A stretch of 64,000 nucleotides of DNA from Halorubrum lipolyticum DSM 21995 (GCF_000337375.1 NZ_AOJG01000025.1:56166-120165); one strand, 5' to 3'. Positions 42,011-50,577 are shown, numbered from the stretch's first letter. Notes: generated by a model from the sequence alone, not told the origin. Translations and numbers: made by a program.

Positions 42011-42484
42011 CGGGAGTGGGTATAGCAAATTTGTGAAGCAGTTATTTATAAACGATTGAGTGATGTTGCTGGCAGCTGTGTATCGGTGATCGATTCCGCG
42101 GTGAATACTTCCAAAGCCCCAGCCGGTGAGGCGGGCGCACGCTCGCTGTGCGCCTCAGTCGCTCGTTCCACTCGCTCCCTGCGGTGTCGCCGGCGGCTTC
42201 GCAGCCGGCTGCTCGTGGCGCGTAGCGCCACGCTGCTTGCGTCGCCTGCGCCCGCCTCACCGGCTGCCCCTTTGAGTCCCACCCGACCGCACAGCACCTC
42301 ACACCTCCCCAGCCTCGTCGCTGGCGGCTGTCGCCGCCAGCGACTCCCTCGTGCGGACTGCTCGCGCCCGGTGGGCGATCGCAGGCGCACGCCACCGCCG
42401 CATTCATTTCTAAGCGATCATCGCTATCACTCAGCTCCGTTTACATACGTTCTTGTCACCACCGATCTGCAATACCTACTCCCG
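42011..42484 (-). mobile_element. MITE-like repeat element, copy 2 (474 bp)
   Basis: Terminal inverted repeats lie at 42011-42033 and 42462-42484 (18 of 23 match), opening CGGGAGTGGGT and CGGGAGTAGGT read inward. GAGCGAT is also shared just outside each end, so the inverted repeat may extend beyond. The unit fills most of the pepF-TPR gap (41985-42627), which otherwise holds no gene. It contains copy 2 of the hairpin core. No transposase and no clear target duplication are seen. Confidence 0.65.
42111..42412 (-). ncRNA. Candidate structured RNA core, copy 2
   Basis: The long stem pairs 42121-42139 with 42247-42265 perfectly over 19 bp; its sequence differs from copy 1 but both arms changed together. 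Hairpin 2 is GTCGCTGGCGGC (42317-42328) with GCCGCCAGCGAC (42333-42344). Hairpin 3 pairs CGCCC (42365-42369) with GGGCG (42373-42377). The long-stem loop carries an extra hairpin CGTGGCGC/GCGCCACG near 42215-42232. The minus-strand TATA is weakened to TTAGAAAT (~42405-42412). Confidence 0.55.
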
Positions 42485-42627
42485 TAATCGCTCAGTTCGC
42501 ACCCTTCAGCGTCGGGTGTTTCACTCTCCTCCGTCTCTGAAGAAGGAGCGATCAACAGACCCGGCCACGCCCTCGCCGCGACGCTCCGACGCAACCCTTA
42601 CGCGTCGTGACCGTCAAAACCGGGTAT

Positions 42628-43530
42628 ATGACCGACGAACGCGACGACGACCGCCACGAGTTCTCCGCCGGGCAGGGCGTCGACGCCGGCTACGAGGAGT
42701 TCACCCTCGACCCCGAGGAGATCGACGCCGACCCGAACACGGTCGACCCCGTCGACTCCCGCGTCCTCACCGATATCATGGACAAGCGGAACGTCGAGAG
42801 CGACGCCGTCGACGTCGAGCGGCTGATCGACGTGGGGCTCTCGTACATGGGGATCAACCGCTTCGAGGAGGCGACCGAGACGTTCGAGCGCGCCGCCAGC
42901 TTCGCCGAGGAGGACTCCCTGGAGGCCCAGGAGGCGTGGGTGAACAAGGGCGCGGCCCACGCCGAACTGGAGGAGTACGATCAGGCGATCGGCGCCTACG
43001 AGGAGGCGCTGCGGATCGACGGCGACTCCGAGCACGCCGCGACCGCCGAGACCAACCTGGCGTACGCGCTCTGGGAGTCGGGCCGGGGCGAGCAGGCGCT
43101 CGAACACGCCGAGCGCGCCGTCGAGACCGACCCGCGCTTCGCGGAGGCGTGGTACAACCGGGGGTTCCTGCTGGTCGAGCGCGGGCTCGCCGAGGACGCC
43201 GTCACCTGCTTCGACAACGCGATCCGCCTCGGCTACCGGAGCGCGGGCGTCCTCGAAGAGAAGGCGCGCGCCCTCGAGGAGGCGGGCGAACACGAGCAGG
43301 CCGAGGAGGTCGCCGACCGCGCCGACGAGATCCGCCGCGAGGCGGAAGAGCAGATGGTCGAGGAACAGACCGGGCAGGCGCCCGGGCCGGGCGGGCAGGC
43401 CGCACAGGGCGGGCGACCCGGGGCCGGCGGGCAACCCGGCGCCGGCGGTCGCGGCGGTCGCGGCGGACGGGGCGGCGCGCGCGAGGAGCCGGAGCGAGAG
43501 CTCCAGGGTGAGGGACCCGAGGGCTTTTAA
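42628..43530 (+). CDS. Tetratricopeptide-repeat protein
   Basis: A 300-residue acidic protein with four or five TPR units (residues ~60-230), such as IDVGLSYMGINRFEEATETF, AWVNKGAAHAELEEYDQAIG and AWYNRGFLLVERGLAEDAVT. A coiled-coil segment (QAEEVADRADEIRREAEEQM) and a Gly/Ala/Pro/Gln-rich tail of about 55 residues follow. The ATG at 42628 is chosen, after TATA-like sequence; an in-frame GTG at 42607 is less likely. Its TAA is immediately followed by the DUF424 start, so they are coupled. TPRs mediate protein contacts; the partner is unknown. Confidence 0.9.
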   Translation: MTDERDDDRHEFSAGQGVDAGYEEFTLDPEEIDADPNTVDPVDSRVLTDIMDKRNVESDAVDVERLIDVGLSYMGINRFEEATETFERAASFAEEDSLEAQEAWVNKGAAHAELEEYDQAIGAYEEALRIDGDSEHAATAETNLAYALWESGRGEQALEHAERAVETDPRFAEAWYNRGFLLVERGLAEDAVTCFDNAIRLGYRSAGVLEEKARALEEAGEHEQAEEVADRADEIRREAEEQMVEEQTGQAPGPGGQAAQGGRPGAGGQPGAGGRGGRGGRGGAREEPERELQGEGPEGF

Positions 43531-43830
43531 ATGCTCCTCCGCGAGCGCGAGACCGCCGAGGGACGGCTCGTCTCCGTCTGCGACGCCGACTGCCTCGGCG
43601 AGACGTACGACAACGGGCGCGCGACGATCACCGTCAGCGAGGAGTTCTACGGCGGCGACGACGCCGTCGAGGCGACCGCCGAGGAGGTCGTTGCGGGGCT
43701 CCACCGCGCGCAGGTCGCGAACATCGTCGGCACCGAGGCCGTCGGCGTCGCCGTCGAGGCCGGGCTCGTCGACGAGGAGACCGTCCTGGAGTTCGAGGAG
43801 ACCCGACACGCACAACTGCTCTGGCTGTGA
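43531..43830 (+). CDS. DUF424 family protein
   Basis: A 99-residue archaeal protein of the DUF424 family, conserved widely but uncharacterised. Matching features are VSVCDADCLGETYDNGRATI, then a short variable loop, AEEVVAGLHRAQVANIVGTE and AVGVAVEAGLVDEETVLEFE. The start ATG follows the TPR gene's TAA with no gap. Structural relatives suggest RNA binding in translation, but this is not shown for this protein. Confidence 0.88.
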   Translation: MLLRERETAEGRLVSVCDADCLGETYDNGRATITVSEEFYGGDDAVEATAEEVVAGLHRAQVANIVGTEAVGVAVEAGLVDEETVLEFEETRHAQLLWL

Positions 43831-43848
43831 CCGATCGGCGATGACACG

Positions 43849-44160
43849 ATGAAGCGACTGACGAGAGCCGAGTTGGCAGAACGAGTGGGGCCGCGACCGC
43901 CGTCGGACGCGTTCTGGAGCCGTGTGATCGCGGCCGAACGAGGGACGATCAGCGTCGGCCCCGAGGTCGTCGGCGACACCGACCGGCGGGCGCGAGAGAA
44001 CCGGCGGCGGCGCGGCGAGTCCGGCGACGACGGCCTCCTGTCGCCGGGCGACATGATCGACGTCGGCGAGGCGTCGTTCGTCGTCGTCGCCGTCGACGAG
44101 ACCCGAGCCGGCGGCCGACGGTATCGGATCGAGCTGGTCGAGCCGCGACGGGGCGATTGA
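43849..44160 (+). CDS. Small haloarchaeal conserved protein
   Basis: A 103-residue basic-acidic protein, not recognised beyond being haloarchaeal in style. The N-terminus MKRLTRAELAERVGPRPPSD is helical. The C-terminal half (LLSPGDMIDVGEASFVVVAV, GGRRYRIELVEP) resembles a small beta barrel. It starts 18 bp after DUF424 and probably shares its mRNA. Confidence 0.7.
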   Translation: MKRLTRAELAERVGPRPPSDAFWSRVIAAERGTISVGPEVVGDTDRRARENRRRRGESGDDGLLSPGDMIDVGEASFVVVAVDETRAGGRRYRIELVEPRRGD

Positions 44161-44221
44161 AAAGGGCGTCGTCGCCGCCCGCCCCAGAGCGAACCGACGA
44201 CCCCAGAGCGAACCGCCCGCG

Positions 44222-45343
44222 CTACAGGTCCGCGACGTCCTCGATGGCGTCGGTGAGTTCCTTCACGCTCTCGACGGTGTGTTCGCCCATGTGACCGATG
44301 CGGAACGTCTCCTCGCCGAGCTGCGAGCCGTAGCCGTTCGAGAAGGCCATGTCGTACTCCTCGCTGACTTCCTCGATCGTCGCGGCGACGTCGATCCCCT
44401 GCGTGTTCTCGATGCAGGCGACCGTCTGGGACTCGTAGCCCTCCTCGGGGAACATCGCGAAGTGCTCGTCCGCCCAGTCGTGGACGTATTCCATCATCTC
44501 GCGGTGGCGCTCGTCGCGGGCGCGGTGGCCCTCCTCGAGCATGTGTTTCATCTGCTTGCGGTACGCCAACATGATCGGGATGGCGGGCGTCGAGTGGGTC
44601 TGGCCCTTCCGGTCGTAGTAGTCGATGGTGCGCCGGAAGCCGCCGTACCACGAGGAGTCGCCCTTCTCGACCTCGCGGTCGTAGGCGTCCTGACTGACGA
44701 CGCAGACCGCGAGCCCCGGCGGCATCGCGAACGCCTTCTGCGTGGACGCGAAGATCACGTCGATGCCGTGGCCGTCGATGTCGACGTAGTCGCCGCCGAG
44801 CGCGGAGACGGCGTCGACGACGAAGTAGGTGTCCGGGTACTCACTGATCACGTCGCCGATCTCCTCGATCGGGTTGCGGACGCCGGTCGACGACTCGTTC
44901 ATCACGGTCGCGACCACGTCGTAGTGCTTGTCCGTCGATTCGAGGTGCTCGCGGATGTCCCCGGGCTTGACCGCCTCGCCCCACTCGTACTCCAGCCGGT
45001 CCACGTCTTTCCCGAGCCGCTCGGCGACGTTGGCGTGGCGCTCGCTGAAGCTCCCGCAGGTCGGCACTAAGATGTTCTCGTCGACGAGGTTCAGCGTCGA
45101 CGCCTCCCAGAACTCGGTGCCGGACGCGGTGAGGACGACCACGTCGTTGTCGGTACCGAGGAACGTCTTCGTGTCCTCGACGATGGTGGTGTACAGGTCG
45201 GTCATCCGGTCCATCCGGTGGCCGAACGTCGACTCCGTCATCGCCTCGATGACGTCGTCGCGGACCTCGGTCGGACCGGGGATGTACAGCGTCTTGTCGT
45301 CGTAGTCGTCGCGGTATTCGCGTTTTGTCGTCACGGGATCCAC
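44222..45343 (-). CDS. Class V PLP aminotransferase (serine-pyruvate/alanine-glyoxylate type)
   Basis: A 373-residue pyridoxal-phosphate enzyme. YIPGPTEVRDDVIEAM and FGHRMDRM are typical of the SgaA/AGXT-like group. The PLP pocket includes VVLTASGTEFWEAS and VDAVSALGG, and the Schiff-base lysine is in ASTQKAFAMPPG. The C-terminus has SNGYGSQLGEETFRIGHMGE. Likely substrates are alanine, serine or aspartate with glyoxylate or pyruvate; a role in serine or phosphonate metabolism is possible. The gene is isolated, converging on the DUF424 cluster. Confidence 0.9.
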   Translation of the reverse strand: MDPVTTKREYRDDYDDKTLYIPGPTEVRDDVIEAMTESTFGHRMDRMTDLYTTIVEDTKTFLGTDNDVVVLTASGTEFWEASTLNLVDENILVPTCGSFSERHANVAERLGKDVDRLEYEWGEAVKPGDIREHLESTDKHYDVVATVMNESSTGVRNPIEEIGDVISEYPDTYFVVDAVSALGGDYVDIDGHGIDVIFASTQKAFAMPPGLAVCVVSQDAYDREVEKGDSSWYGGFRRTIDYYDRKGQTHSTPAIPIMLAYRKQMKHMLEEGHRARDERHREMMEYVHDWADEHFAMFPEEGYESQTVACIENTQGIDVAATIEEVSEEYDMAFSNGYGSQLGEETFRIGHMGEHTVESVKELTDAIEDVADL

Positions 45344-45428
45344 CTGATGGATCGTATCGCGTCGTGCGGGGGTATGTTCCTTGTGATACGCCGCAAAAGG
45401 GGACCGGCGTTCGGGTGTCGAACCCGTC

Positions 45429-45686
45429 CTATTTCCAGTGCCAGAAGTCGTTGCCGTCCTCTTCGACGGGGTCGGTGCGCTCGCGGAGGGCGGCGACGTC
45501 GTCGGCGGTGGGCTCGTGGTCGTCCGGGAGCCGCTCCATGCAGTCGAAACAGAGGAAGAACTCGGAGTCGTCGGTGAGCTCCAGGGTCATGCCCTGCGTC
45601 GACTCGAACGCGAAGTTCCACAGATCGCCGATCCCGCCGGCGATCCTGACGGACCGCTCGCAGACGTCACACGACTCCGTGGCCAT
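45429..45686 (-). CDS. Small zinc-binding haloarchaeal protein
   Basis: An 85-residue protein with CDVC near the N-terminus (residues 6-9) and CFDC (residues 46-49), consistent with one zinc site. GIGDLWNFAFESTQGMTLEL and TADDVAALRERTDPVEEDGN lie between and after. It ends DFWHWK. The family is not characterised. It is probably transcribed from a TATA in the third repeat copy's left end (TTTATAAA, ~45782-45790). Confidence 0.78.
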   Translation of the reverse strand: MATESCDVCERSVRIAGGIGDLWNFAFESTQGMTLELTDDSEFFLCFDCMERLPDDHEPTADDVAALRERTDPVEEDGNDFWHWK

Positions 45687-45819
45687 ACGTGGGGTAGCGA
45701 CTCCGAGCGGTAATGCGTGTCGACGAAGACGTGATCGCTAGCGAATCGGCGGTGAATGGTATCGGAACACCCGGTTGCTCGTTTATAAACAGGTGGCTGT
45801 GGATCGACGGTGATCACCT

Positions 45820-46078
45820 CCAAAGCCCCAGCCGCGAGGACTCGCGCGCCTTGCTGCGCTCCTCAGTCGCTCGTTGCACTCGCTCCTTGCGGTGCTTGCT
45901 ACGGCGTGCTTCGCCCTCGCGGCTGCCCCTTTGAGTCCCACCCACCGCAGCCTCACACCTCCCCAGCCTCGTCAGTCGCCCTCCGCGTTGCTCCGGGCGA
46001 CTGACTCCCTCGCACCGGCGGTTCGCGGCCCTCCGGGCCGCTCACCGGGGCGCGCCAACCGCATTTCTATTTATAAAC
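45820..46078 (-). ncRNA. Candidate structured RNA core, copy 3
   Basis: The same boxes as copies 1 and 2 are present. The outer long stem is AGCCGCGAGG (45830-45839) with CCTCGCGGCT (45915-45924), 10 bp. Hairpin 2 pairs GTCAGTCGCCC (45971-45981) with GGGCGACTGAC (45995-46005); hairpin 3 pairs GCGGCCC (46025-46031) with GGGCCGC (46035-46041). A perfect TATTTATAAA box at 46069-46078 reads as TATA on the minus strand, 10 bp after the ABC ATPase stop. No TIRs are seen here, so the core exists apart from the mobile-looking unit. It fills most of the 45687-46087 gap. Confidence 0.55.
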
Positions 46079-46087
46079 CGTCGTCAG

Positions 46088-47212
46088 TCAGCTCCTGTCG
46101 ACGCCGATAACGTGCGCGTCCTCCGGGTCGAAGCCGACGACGACCTCGCCGGAGAGGGGATCGCGCGTCCGGACGAGGAGGTCGCGACCGCCCCAGCCGA
46201 GGGTCACGCGCGTCGTCTCGCCGAGGAACTCCGCGCTCGCGACGGCCGCCCGGACGCGGCTCTCACCCTCGTCGATCCGCAGGTACTCGGGCCGGACCGA
46301 GAAGGTGAGCCGGTCGCCGGGCGCGATACCGTCGCCCCCCTCTCCGCCGACCGCGACCCGGAGGGTCTCGCCGCCGACGTCGACGCCGGCGACGCGGGGC
46401 GCGTCGTCGCGCTCGGCGGGAGCGAGGTCGGTGACCCGCCCCGCGAAGACGTTGTTGTCGCCGACGAACTCGGCGACGAACCGGCTCGACGGCTCGCGGT
46501 AGACGGTTCGCGGGGGCGCGACCTGCTCGGGCCTCCCGTCGCGCATCACCGCGACGCGGTCGGAGATCGCCAGCGCCTCCTCCTGGTCGTGGGTGACGTA
46601 GACGGTCGTGATTCCGAGCTCCGACTGGATCTGCCTGACCTGCACCCGCAGGCGCTCGCGGAGCTGCGCGTCGAGCGCGCTCATCGGCTCGTCGAGGAGG
46701 AGGAGATCGGGACCGGGCGCGAGCGCGCGAGCCATCGCGACGCGCTGCTGTTGCCCGCCCGAGAGGCTCTCCGGGTCGCGGTCGGCGGCGCCCGGAAGGT
46801 CGACCAGCTCGAGCAGTTCGTCGACGCGCTCGTCCCGGGTGACCCCCTCGGGCGGGTCGGCGAAGTTGAGGCCGTACCCGACGTTCTCGCCGACGGTCAT
46901 GTGGGGGAACAGCGCGTAGTTCTGGAAGACGACGCCTACGTCGCGGTCCTCTGGCGGCACGCCAGCGACCGACTCGCCGGCGAAGCGGACGGTGCCGGAA
47001 GAGGGCTCCTCGAAGCCCGCGATCAGCCGGAGCGTGGTCGTCTTCCCGCAGCCGGAGGGGCCGACCAGCGTGAAGAACTCCCCCTCGCGTACCCGGAGGC
47101 TCACGTCGTCGACGGCGGTGGCCTCCCCGTATCGCTTCGTCACCCCGTCGAGTTCGACGGCGGGGCGGGTGGCGGTGTCGTCGACCTCTTCCGCGCCCGG
47201 CTCAGAGCCCAC
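46088..47212 (-). CDS. ABC transporter ATP-binding protein (ThiQ/PotA-like)
   Basis: A 374-residue ATPase that starts at a GTG (47212-47210) overlapping the permease end by 11 bp. Walker A is GPSGCGKTTT, Walker B LLLLDEPMSALD, with signature LSGGQQQRVAMARAL. A C-terminal TOBE domain (~residues 290-374, e.g. FSVRPEYLRIDEGESRVRAA) is present, as in PotA/CysA/FbpC-like ATPases. It powers the permease and binding protein encoded upstream; the full set is thiB-thiP-thiQ-like, most likely thiamine uptake, though iron(III) cannot be excluded. Confidence 0.9.
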   Translation of the reverse strand: MGSEPGAEEVDDTATRPAVELDGVTKRYGEATAVDDVSLRVREGEFFTLVGPSGCGKTTTLRLIAGFEEPSSGTVRFAGESVAGVPPEDRDVGVVFQNYALFPHMTVGENVGYGLNFADPPEGVTRDERVDELLELVDLPGAADRDPESLSGGQQQRVAMARALAPGPDLLLLDEPMSALDAQLRERLRVQVRQIQSELGITTVYVTHDQEEALAISDRVAVMRDGRPEQVAPPRTVYREPSSRFVAEFVGDNNVFAGRVTDLAPAERDDAPRVAGVDVGGETLRVAVGGEGGDGIAPGDRLTFSVRPEYLRIDEGESRVRAAVASAEFLGETTRVTLGWGGRDLLVRTRDPLSGEVVVGFDPEDAHVIGVDRS

Positions 47213-49022
47213 GCGTCTCACCTCCGAGCCGCTCGATGACGACGAAGCTGAGCCCGGTGACGACCAGTAGGACGACGCCCATTGCGGTCGCCGGTCCGAG
47301 CCGACGCCCGATGAACCGTTCGATGGCGACCGGCATCGTGTACGCGTCGGCGCCGGTCGCGAGCACCACCGTCGCCGTGAACTCCCCGATCGAGATGGCA
47401 AAGGCGAACGCCGCGCCCGCGACGACGCCGGGCCAGACGAGAGGGAGCTCCACGTCCCGAATCACCCGCGCCCGCGACGCCCCGAGCGCCCGGGCCGACT
47501 CGATCAGCGAGCGGTCGAGCCCCTCCAGCCCGGGCGCGACCGTCCGGACGACGAAGGGGTAGCCCGCGACCGCGTGCGCGACGACGATGGCGACCGCGCC
47601 GGTCGCCGCGAACCGCCAGCCGGCGACCTCCACGCCGAAGACGAGTCCGCGGAGGAGCCCGAGCCCGACGACGATCCCGGACACCGCCAGCGGGGCCATC
47701 GCGGCCGCGTCGACCAGCTTCCGCCCGCGGTACCGCCGGGTCGTCAACACGGCGACGACGACCCCCATCGGGAGCGCGAGCAGGGTCGCGGCGCTCGCGA
47801 ACGTCAGCGAGTTGCGGATCGCGGGCCACGGCCGCACCTGAAACGCCGCCCCCGTCTGCTGGCGGTCGACCAGGAAGCGGTAGTGGTCGAGCGTGAGCGC
47901 GCCGTCCCCGCCCGTGACGCTCGCGAGCACCATCGAGGCGATGGGCGCGACGAAGACGAGCCCCGCGACGACGACGTAGGCGGCGAGGCCGAGCCGGGAG
48001 AGTACCTCGCTGATGGATGGAGAGTCGGGGAACGGGGACTTACGCGGGAGGGGCCGAACGCCCCGCGAGCTGACCGTGTTGCGCGCCTCGTAGCGCAGGT
48101 ACGCGAGCAGGACGCCCAGCGAGATGACGAGTTCGACGATCGCCAGCGCGGCCGCCTCGGCGTAGCTCAGGTCGCGGACGAGCCGGTAGACGAACACCTC
48201 GACGGTCGCCAGCTGGAACCCGCCGAGCGCGAGCACGATGGGGAAGGTCCCGAACGTGAACACGAAGGTGAGCGCCGCGCCCGTCAGCACGGCGGGGTAC
48301 ACCTGCGGCGCGACCACGTCGTAAAACGCCCGGACGGGCCCCGCGCCGAGGCTCCGGGCGGTCTCGACCGCGCTCGCGTCGACCGACTCCCACGCCGCGG
48401 TCGTCACCCGGGCGACGAGCGGCGCGTTATAAAAGGCGTGGGCGATCACGATCGCTTCGAGCGTGAACAGGAGGTCGACAGGCGGGAGGCCGAGCGCCCG
48501 CAAGACGGCGTTCAGCGTCCCGTTGTCACCGAACGTGGCGACGAAGCCGACCGCGACCATGATCGACGGCAGCACGAACGGGACGATCGTCAGCGACCGC
48601 AGCGTCCGGCGGCCGGGGAACTCGAAGCGTGCGAGCAGGTAGGCGGCCGGGAGCCCCAAGGCGACGCTGGCGACCGTCGACAGCGCGGCCTGATACGCGG
48701 TGAACCCGACGATCCCGAGCCGGCGCTCCGGTGAGAGGAAGTCCCGCGCGACCGCGAGCGGCGACTCGCCCGCGAACAAGCGGGCGAACTCCCCGAAGTA
48801 GAACGGGTCGCGCAGCAGCTCGGCGAACACCGAGAGCGTGACCGCGCCGTCGACGACGACCGCCTCGATCAGGACCGTACCGACCGGGTAGTAGAACGCG
48901 GCGACGAGCACGGCGCTCGTGACAACCGCGAGCGCGGTCAGGAGGCGTCCGCGAAGGCGTCGGGTGATCCGCTCACGGAGCGTACGACGACTGTCGGCGG
49001 CGCCGCGGCTGGCGTCTGCCAC
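47202..49022 (-). CDS. ABC transporter permease, fused two-half type (ThiP-like)
   Basis: A permease of 606 residues (from GTG 49022; a GTG at 49073 would add 17 and overlap the binding-protein gene). It contains two BPD_transp_1 units of six helices each, as in ThiP/FbpB. EAA-type loops are ETARSLGAGPVRAFYDVVAP and ESARALGASRARVIRDVELP. The binding-protein gene ends 7 bp before the chosen start. The ATPase gene overlaps its end. Fused permeases in this class import thiamine or ferric ions. Confidence 0.9.
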   Translation of the reverse strand: MADASRGAADSRRTLRERITRRLRGRLLTALAVVTSAVLVAAFYYPVGTVLIEAVVVDGAVTLSVFAELLRDPFYFGEFARLFAGESPLAVARDFLSPERRLGIVGFTAYQAALSTVASVALGLPAAYLLARFEFPGRRTLRSLTIVPFVLPSIMVAVGFVATFGDNGTLNAVLRALGLPPVDLLFTLEAIVIAHAFYNAPLVARVTTAAWESVDASAVETARSLGAGPVRAFYDVVAPQVYPAVLTGAALTFVFTFGTFPIVLALGGFQLATVEVFVYRLVRDLSYAEAAALAIVELVISLGVLLAYLRYEARNTVSSRGVRPLPRKSPFPDSPSISEVLSRLGLAAYVVVAGLVFVAPIASMVLASVTGGDGALTLDHYRFLVDRQQTGAAFQVRPWPAIRNSLTFASAATLLALPMGVVVAVLTTRRYRGRKLVDAAAMAPLAVSGIVVGLGLLRGLVFGVEVAGWRFAATGAVAIVVAHAVAGYPFVVRTVAPGLEGLDRSLIESARALGASRARVIRDVELPLVWPGVVAGAAFAFAISIGEFTATVVLATGADAYTMPVAIERFIGRRLGPATAMGVVLLVVTGLSFVVIERLGGETRGL

Positions 49023-49029
49023 GCCGCCG

Positions 49030-50331
49030 TCAGTTCCCGGCGAACTGCCGCTCCCAGTCTTCGACCCACTCACTGACCGAGCCTTGGAGCTCGTCGTACG
49101 TGAACGTCACCGGTTCGGCCGGCTCCTGCGCCAGCTCGGCGTAGTCGTCGGGGAGCTCGGCCGTGTCGGTCGCGGGGAACGCCACGTTGCGCTCGGCGAT
49201 CGCTCCCTGCACGTCCGGCTCCAGCATGAACGACATGAACTCGCGGGCGAGCTCGGGCTCGTCGGCGTCGGCGAAGACGGCCATCCCCTCCGGGTTGGCG
49301 TACGCCTGGTCGTTCAAAAACCGGATCTGGTGTTCCTCGAGGTCCTCGCCCTCCATGCTCGCGAACACCTGGTCGGTCGAGTAGGAGACGACCATCGGGG
49401 CCTCGCCCTCGCTCCACGCGGCGTAGGCGTCGTCCCACGAGCCGAGCACGCGCACGTCGTTGTCCTGGAGCGCCGCCCAGTAGTCGAGGTAGTCGTAGTC
49501 GGGGTCGCCGTCGCCGCCCTCGACCGCGCCGTCCGGCCCGTCGCCGAACCGGTGGACGGTGTGGAGGAGGAACGACCGCCCCGTCGTCGAGGCGCCGGGG
49601 TTCTGCGCGATGAGCGCGCCCGCGTGCTCGTCGTCGAGCAGGCCCTCGAACGTCTCCGGCGCCTCGGTCGCGGTCCCGTCGTACACGAGGCTCACGTAGC
49701 CGGTGTCGAAGGGGACCGCGCGGTCGAACGGGTCGAACAGCAGCCCCTCGCGCACGTCGTCGAACCCCTCGACGTCCCCGCGCTCGGCGAACAGGTCGTC
49801 GTCGAGCGTCTCGTCGACGCGCACCAGGTCCTCGGTGGTGAGCCCGACGTAGAGGTCGGCGTCGATCGACACCCCCGAACCGGCGCGCTCGACGTAGTAG
49901 TTCACCTCGTTGTCCGGGGTCGCCCACTCCAGCTCCGCGTCGACCCGCGACTCGAACGCCTCTTTGAGCCACTCGCCCGGGCTCACCGACGGCGCGTCGA
50001 TGAAGCTGCTGTAGGTCGCGACCGTCAGCGTGGGCGTCTCTTCGTCGTCGCCGTCGCTCCCGTCGCCGTCGTCGCCCTCTCCGTCATCGCCGTCGTCACC
50101 GTTCTCCCCGTCGTCGCCGTCGCTCCCGTCTGACTCGTCCCCGCCGTCCGTCGGCTCGGCGCTACACCCGGCGAGCGCGACGGCCCCCGCCGCGCCGCCG
50201 AGCGCGAGGAACCGTCGTCGAGTGGGTCGCCCGGTGCGCCGGTCGGCGCGTCGGCCGACGCCGCCGGGGGAGTCCGCCTGCCGGTCGTCGGGGGCGTCGC
50301 GCCGGTCCGTCTCGGTCGCGTCGTCGGTCAT
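49030..50331 (-). CDS. Thiamine-type ABC substrate-binding lipoprotein (ThiB-like)
   Basis: A 433-residue exported binding protein. A twin-arginine/lipobox signal RRRFLALGGAAGAVALAGC lies at about residues 38-56, followed by a very acidic linker (~57-100). The mature domain begins LTVATYSSFIDAPSVSPGEW, as in ThiB/TbpA, with GYVSLVYD and SYSTDQVFASMEGE. VAFPATDTAELPDDYAELAQ near the end matches ThiB. It is the first gene of the operon; a TATA-like stretch at 50354-50365 lies ~24 nt before the ATG. No thiamine riboswitch is visible. Confidence 0.9.
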   Translation of the reverse strand: MTDDATETDRRDAPDDRQADSPGGVGRRADRRTGRPTRRRFLALGGAAGAVALAGCSAEPTDGGDESDGSDGDDGENGDDGDDGEGDDGDGSDGDDEETPTLTVATYSSFIDAPSVSPGEWLKEAFESRVDAELEWATPDNEVNYYVERAGSGVSIDADLYVGLTTEDLVRVDETLDDDLFAERGDVEGFDDVREGLLFDPFDRAVPFDTGYVSLVYDGTATEAPETFEGLLDDEHAGALIAQNPGASTTGRSFLLHTVHRFGDGPDGAVEGGDGDPDYDYLDYWAALQDNDVRVLGSWDDAYAAWSEGEAPMVVSYSTDQVFASMEGEDLEEHQIRFLNDQAYANPEGMAVFADADEPELAREFMSFMLEPDVQGAIAERNVAFPATDTAELPDDYAELAQEPAEPVTFTYDELQGSVSEWVEDWERQFAGN

Positions 50332-50353
50332 TACCGAGTTGTTACACCCAGTG

Positions 50354-50365
50354 GTTACATAAGGG
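50354..50365 (-). promoter_or_regulatory. TATA-like element of the thiamine transporter operon
   Basis: On the minus strand CCTTATGTAAC lies about 24 nt before the ATG at 50331, giving a leaderless mRNA. Confidence 0.45.
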
Positions 50366-50577
50366 ATCCGTGTCGCCGGCGGTGGATGGTGGGGCGGGCG
50401 GTGAGCAGGCAGTGGGTTGGCGGGCGGTGGGACGGTGAGACGCTGGGGCGGGCGGTGAAGCGACGATCGGTGAACCGACGGAACGCGCGTGTTCGCTCGG
50501 TTCGCCGCGGATCCGGCGATATCAACCCCGATAGCGCCGCCGACACCGATTTACCGCGCGCCGACATTCATCCGTTC

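Noticed and set aside
50332-50577. TPP riboswitch or regulatory RNA upstream of the thiB-like gene
   Set aside because: No THI-box consensus or stable fold is evident, and the TATA position implies a leaderless transcript.
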